The position numbers were made by a program, and so were the translations under genes. This document shows, one piece after another, positions 60,013 through 64,000 of a DNA stretch of 64,000 bases. The stretch covers positions 186,001 to 250,000 of the forward strand of contig NZ_MSYM01000008.1 of the NCBI RefSeq assembly GCF_001938565.1, read 5' to 3'. Source of the stretch: Rhodoferax antarcticus ANT.BR (lineage in GTDB: Bacteria; Pseudomonadota; Gammaproteobacteria; Burkholderiales; Burkholderiaceae_C). The notes beneath the pieces are model-generated. The model saw only the letters and a list, made by a program, of their open reading frames with translations. It had not been told where the DNA came from and searched no databases. Position 1 is the stretch's first letter, and each line of letters starts with the position of its first letter.

Positions 60013-61039
60013 TTACCCCGCCACGAACTTGGGCTGAGGCCGGAAATGTATGAAAGAGTTGCGCCACCGCCTGCAGGCCTGAACGCTCAACGGCCTGCAG
60101 GCACCGGCCAGGGCCGGCTCGGTGATCAGGCCCACGGCGGTGGTCACCATGGCGCTGCTGGCGCGAATGGCGCGCGCAGAAGGCACCTGGTAGTTCGCAC
60201 CCAGCGCGATCTTCTGCTTTGGCGACACCCCGCTGGACGAGAAATGAATGAAGTCAAAGCCTGGCGCCTTCAGACGCTGGAAAAACACCTCGCTTTGCGC
60301 CAGATCCCAGCCGCCTTGCGCCCCGAGAGAGGCTGACAGGCGCAGGCCCAGCACGCTGTCTTAAGCAGCTCGCACCGCCGCAAACACTTCCAGCGGGAAG
60401 CGGATGCGGTTCTCAAAGCTGCCGCCATAGGCAACACTGCGCTGATTCGCTAGGGGCGACAAAAACTGGTGCAACAGGTAGCCATGGGCGCGGTGCAACT
60501 CGAGAGCGTCCACGCCCATGCGCTGGGCACGCTGCGCCGCGCGGACAAAGGCCTCGCGGTTGCGCACCAATTTCTGTGCACTGATCTCCAACGGCGGCGC
60601 TTCGGATGGCAACTGCGGCAAAGCCGATGGCCCTACCGTCTGCCAGCGTCCTTGCTCAGGGCAGAGCAGTTGCCCGCCTTCCCACGGCACGGCGCTGGAG
60701 GCCTTGCGCCCGGTGTGCACCAATTGCAGGCACCCCGCGGTGTGGCGTGCCAGCGCGCGGGCAAGGTGCAATTGGTCAGCCCGGGCGGCCTCGGTGGTGT
60801 CGTTCCACAGGCCCAGGCACCGGGGCGTGATGCGGCCTTGCGGCAGCACGGCGGTGGCTTAGATGGCGAACCGCGCAGCGCCACTGTTGAGCAGGTTGCC
60901 TCAGTGCATCCGATGCCGGTCGGTGGCGCAGCCATCCACCGCCTGGAATTGGCACATAGAGGCGCCACCACCAGGGGGTGGGCAAGGTGATGCCGCCACG
61001 GGGTGAGGGCAGATGCAGCGGCAAAATAAGCAGGCTCAT
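60013..61039 (-). pseudogene. Old yellow enzyme-type oxidoreductase, frameshifted
   Basis: The protein can be followed in pieces on the reverse strand. SLLILPLHLPSPRGGITLP at 61039 is the start; AVLPQGRITPRCLGLWNDTTEA picks up near 60850; RAQRMGVDALELHRAHGYLL and YGGSFENRIRFPLEVFAAV follow up to a TAA near 60361. GGWDLAQSEVF and SGVSPKQKIALGANYQVP continue in another frame to 60013. At least two shifts or stops interrupt it, and the last ~60 residues are lost or garbled. Ancestral role: FMN-dependent enoate or xenobiotic reductase. Confidence 0.8.
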
Positions 61040-61171
61040 GGTGTTTGAAAAAAGTGGCGGTGGGGGCTTGAAGCATGGCCCACCGCGGCGCCTGAGCGCG
61101 GCGCGGGGCAGGCTGCGGCACGTCTTGTAAATGCTTTGTTACCAGCGCTGTCGCTGGTCGGTAAAATGTGA

Positions 61172-62254
<1,083 letters not shown>

Positions 62255-62270
62255 ACAGCGTCACCCTTTC

Positions 62271-62309
62271 AAAAAAGGCCCGGCTGCTTGGCAGTCCGGG
62301 CCTTTTTTT
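62271..62309. terminator. Bidirectional terminator between gap and glgC
   Basis: AAAAAAGGCCCGG (62271-62283) pairs with CCGGGCCTTTTTT (62296 onward), a 13-bp stem with a 12-base loop and flanking A/T tracts. It serves both converging genes. Confidence 0.92.
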
Positions 62310-62329
62310 GGGACCTGTCTCTGTCTTTC

Positions 62330-63640
62330 TCAGCCGATCATCTCGATCTTCTGACCGAGCATGGCCGTCGTCACCAGCGTGATGCCGGAGTCGGTCACGT
62401 GAAAGCGCTTGCGGTCTTCCTCCGGGTTCACGCCAATCTGCGTGCCCTCGGGTAAGTGGCAATCGCGATCCAGAATGCATTTCTTCACCACGCAGTTCCG
62501 CTCAATCTGCACATTGGGCAACACCACCGAGTCTTCCACCAGTGAATAGCTGTGCACCTGCACGCCCGAGAAAAGCATTGAATGGCGCACCGAGGCACCA
62601 CTGATGATGCAGCCGCCTGACACGGTGGAGTCCACCGCGCTGCCGCGCCGGGTGTCGTCGTCAAAAACAAACTTGGCGGGTGGGCGCTGCTCTTGCCAGG
62701 TCCAGATGGGCCAGTTTTGGTCGTAAAGGTTCAGCTCGGGCGTGACCTGTACCAGGTCCATGTTGGCCTCCCAGTAGGCGTCCAGCGTTCCCACGTCGCG
62801 CCAGTAGGCTGGCTTACCAGGCTCTTGCACACAGCTATCCGCAAAGTTCTGGGCAAAGGCGAGGTGCCGTTCGACGCAGTGGGGGATGATGTCTTTGCCA
62901 AAGTCGTGGCTGGATGTGGGATCGTCAGCGTCGCGGGCCAGTTGCTCAAACAAAAAGCGTGCGTTGAACACATAAATGCCCATGCTGGCCAAGGCCATGT
63001 CAGGGTTGTTGGGCGTGGGTTTGGGTTTCTCGGGTTTTTCCTGAAATTCGACGATGCGGCCGTCGTCTCGCACCGCCATCACGCCAAAGCCTTTGGCTTC
63101 TTCCAGCGGTGCCTCGATGCAGGCCACAGTGACATCGGCCCCGCTTTCCACATGCGCAAGTAGCAGTCGGCCGTAGTCCATGCGGTAGATGTGGTCGCCC
63201 GAGAGGATAAGCACATATTGTGGGTTGGTGTGGCGAATCTCGCGCAGGTTCTGGAAAACGGCATCTGCCGTGCCCTGGTACCAATGCGACTCGTCCACCT
63301 GTTGCTGCGCGGGCATGATCTCGATGAACTCTCCCAGGCGACCGTCCAGAAAACTCCAGCCCTGTTGCAGGTGCCGAATCAGACTTTGGGATTTGTACTG
63401 GGTGGCCACGCCCACGCGACGCACACCGGAGTTGACGCAATTGGACAGGGTGAAGTCGATGATGCGGAATTTGCCACCAAACGGCACGGCCGGCTTGGAG
63501 CGCCAGTCGGTGAGTTCGCGCAGGCGGCTGCCGCGGCCCCCGGCAAGCACCATGGCAAAGGTGTTGCGGGTCAGGTTGCTGATAAGTCGGGGGTCATTCT
63601 GGATGGCCGCACTGGAGCTGGATGCATCTGAGTTGGTCAT
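62330..63640 (-). CDS. glgC: Glucose-1-phosphate adenylyltransferase
   Basis: A 436-residue ADP-glucose pyrophosphorylase. N-terminal [46 protein letters not shown], and the C-terminal left-handed beta-helix region. It commits glucose-1-phosphate to glycogen. No other glg gene is in the window. Confidence 0.95.
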   Translation of the reverse strand: MTNSDASSSSAAIQNDPRLISNLTRNTFAMVLAGGRGSRLRELTDWRSKPAVPFGGKFRIIDFTLSNCVNSGVRRVGVATQYKSQSLIRHLQQGWSFLDGRLGEFIEIMPAQQQVDESHWYQGTADAVFQNLREIRHTNPQYVLILSGDHIYRMDYGRLLLAHVESGADVTVACIEAPLEEAKGFGVMAVRDDGRIVEFQEKPEKPKPTPNNPDMALASMGIYVFNARFLFEQLARDADDPTSSHDFGKDIIPHCVERHLAFAQNFADSCVQEPGKPAYWRDVGTLDAYWEANMDLVQVTPELNLYDQNWPIWTWQEQRPPAKFVFDDDTRRGSAVDSTVSGGCIISGASVRHSMLFSGVQVHSYSLVEDSVVLPNVQIERNCVVKKCILDRDCHLPEGTQIGVNPEEDRKRFHVTDSGITLVTTAMLGQKIEMIG

Positions 63641-63775
63641 TTTTGCGCCTGGTTAAGTTTCACTACGCCCTGTCGCTGGCTGAGCCAGCGCTCAATCATT
63701 GATTCTATTGATTTTTGTCAAACATACCCTATTTCGCACGCTGCTGCTCAGGGCCGGAGCCAGCCACCTTCAACG

Positions 63776-63820
63776 TAAAAATAGCTGCCAACCCTTTACT
63801 GGAAAGGGTTGACAGCTATA
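63776..63820 (-). terminator. Strong hairpin terminator (leftward)
   Basis: ATAGCTG (63781-63787) plus CAACCCTTT (63789-63797) pair with AAAGGGTTG (63803-63811) and CAGCTAT (63813-63819): 16 pairs, one mismatch, 5-base loop. On the reverse strand the stem ends in a TTTTT run, as a terminator for the gene at 63852. Confidence 0.75.
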
Positions 63821-63851
63821 TAAATGAAGACAAATATAAATATCAGCGAAT

Positions 63852-64000
63852 TTACTCAGGCACGCAAATCTCGCCGCGCATCATGGCAATGACGGTCCGC
63901 ACACAGACCACCGACACCAGCACAACCAGTACCGACAGCAACAGCGGGAACAACATGGCGAAGAAACTGCCACCCACTTTTTCCAGCATCACCGAGGTGG
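63852..64000 (-). CDS. C-terminal fragment of a membrane protein
   Basis: The last 48 codons of a gene that continues past base 64000. It has one strong helix (FFAMLFPLLLSVLVVLVSVVC) and ends RTVIAMMRGEICVPE. I do not recognise the family. Confidence 0.6.
   Translation of the reverse strand, partial: TSVMLEKVGGSFFAMLFPLLLSVLVVLVSVVCVRTVIAMMRGEICVPE

Noticed and set aside
61141..61158. Hairpin ACCAGCG/CGCTGGT before gap as a terminator or riboswitch
   Set aside because: A 7-bp stem without a U-tract and without conserved flanks; not enough for a call.

Overview
The window is about 64 kb of a GC-rich chromosome from a betaproteobacterium of the order Burkholderiales, most likely the family Comamonadaceae and close to Rhodoferax. 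The reasons are the parA/parB/rsmG/mnmG block with parS sites, a complete System I ccm operon, an rquA-type rhodoquinone gene, and the general style of the proteins. Nothing here suggests a plasmid or phage: it is core chromosome, broken by small accessory patches.

Layout. 0-6 kb: start of a DNA methyltransferase-like gene, an MBL hydrolase, a 24-residue membrane protein, a glutaredoxin-like protein, a TSUP permease and a large hemerythrin/PAS/GGDEF/EAL signalling protein. 6.3-12.2 kb: mtnA, mtnK, a fused class II aldolase/short-chain dehydrogenase and a divergent SorC-type regulator. I read these as a methylthioribose-to-DHAP salvage unit. 12.4-14.8 kb: hipBA, a truncated ribbon-helix-helix antitoxin-like gene and a hypothetical gene. 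15-26 kb: TerC, a universal stress protein, then a mostly leftward block with parB, parA, rsmG and mnmG, five parS-like sites and an IS630 insertion that interrupts a small membrane gene. 26-36 kb: phosphofructokinase, GST, rquA and ccmABCDEFGHI. 36.4-36.7 kb: an AT-rich segment with DnaA boxes and a DnaA-trio-like repeat, a candidate replication origin or DnaA-binding region. 36.8-38.7 kb: minCDE. 38.9-42.4 kb: copper ATPase, metallochaperone, Crp/Fnr regulator and a small YgaP-like protein. 42.7-46.9 kb: polyphosphate genes ppk, sixA-like and ppx. 47-49 kb: arsR, arsC, acr3. 49.1-53.7 kb: a decaying patch with a DUF4143 ATPase, a broken hvfB-hvfC-doxX locus, a PEP-CTERM gene tail and a Tn3 transposase remnant. 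53.7-59.8 kb: a CDF transporter, a cytochrome c pair, olsB/olsA for ornithine lipids, and a PhoX-type phosphatase with a tandem Pho box. 60-64 kb: an old-yellow-enzyme pseudogene, gap, glgC and the end of a membrane protein.

Two families of short non-coding elements run through the window. The first is a roughly 50-bp interspersed repeat with at least 14 copies. Most are intergenic, but four are read as protein, and in three of those the same reading frame is used. The second is a pair of long inverted-repeat elements (near 8.86 kb and 20.84 kb). They share a GGAGGAGG...GGGGGACA core, while their arms differ in sequence and still pair.
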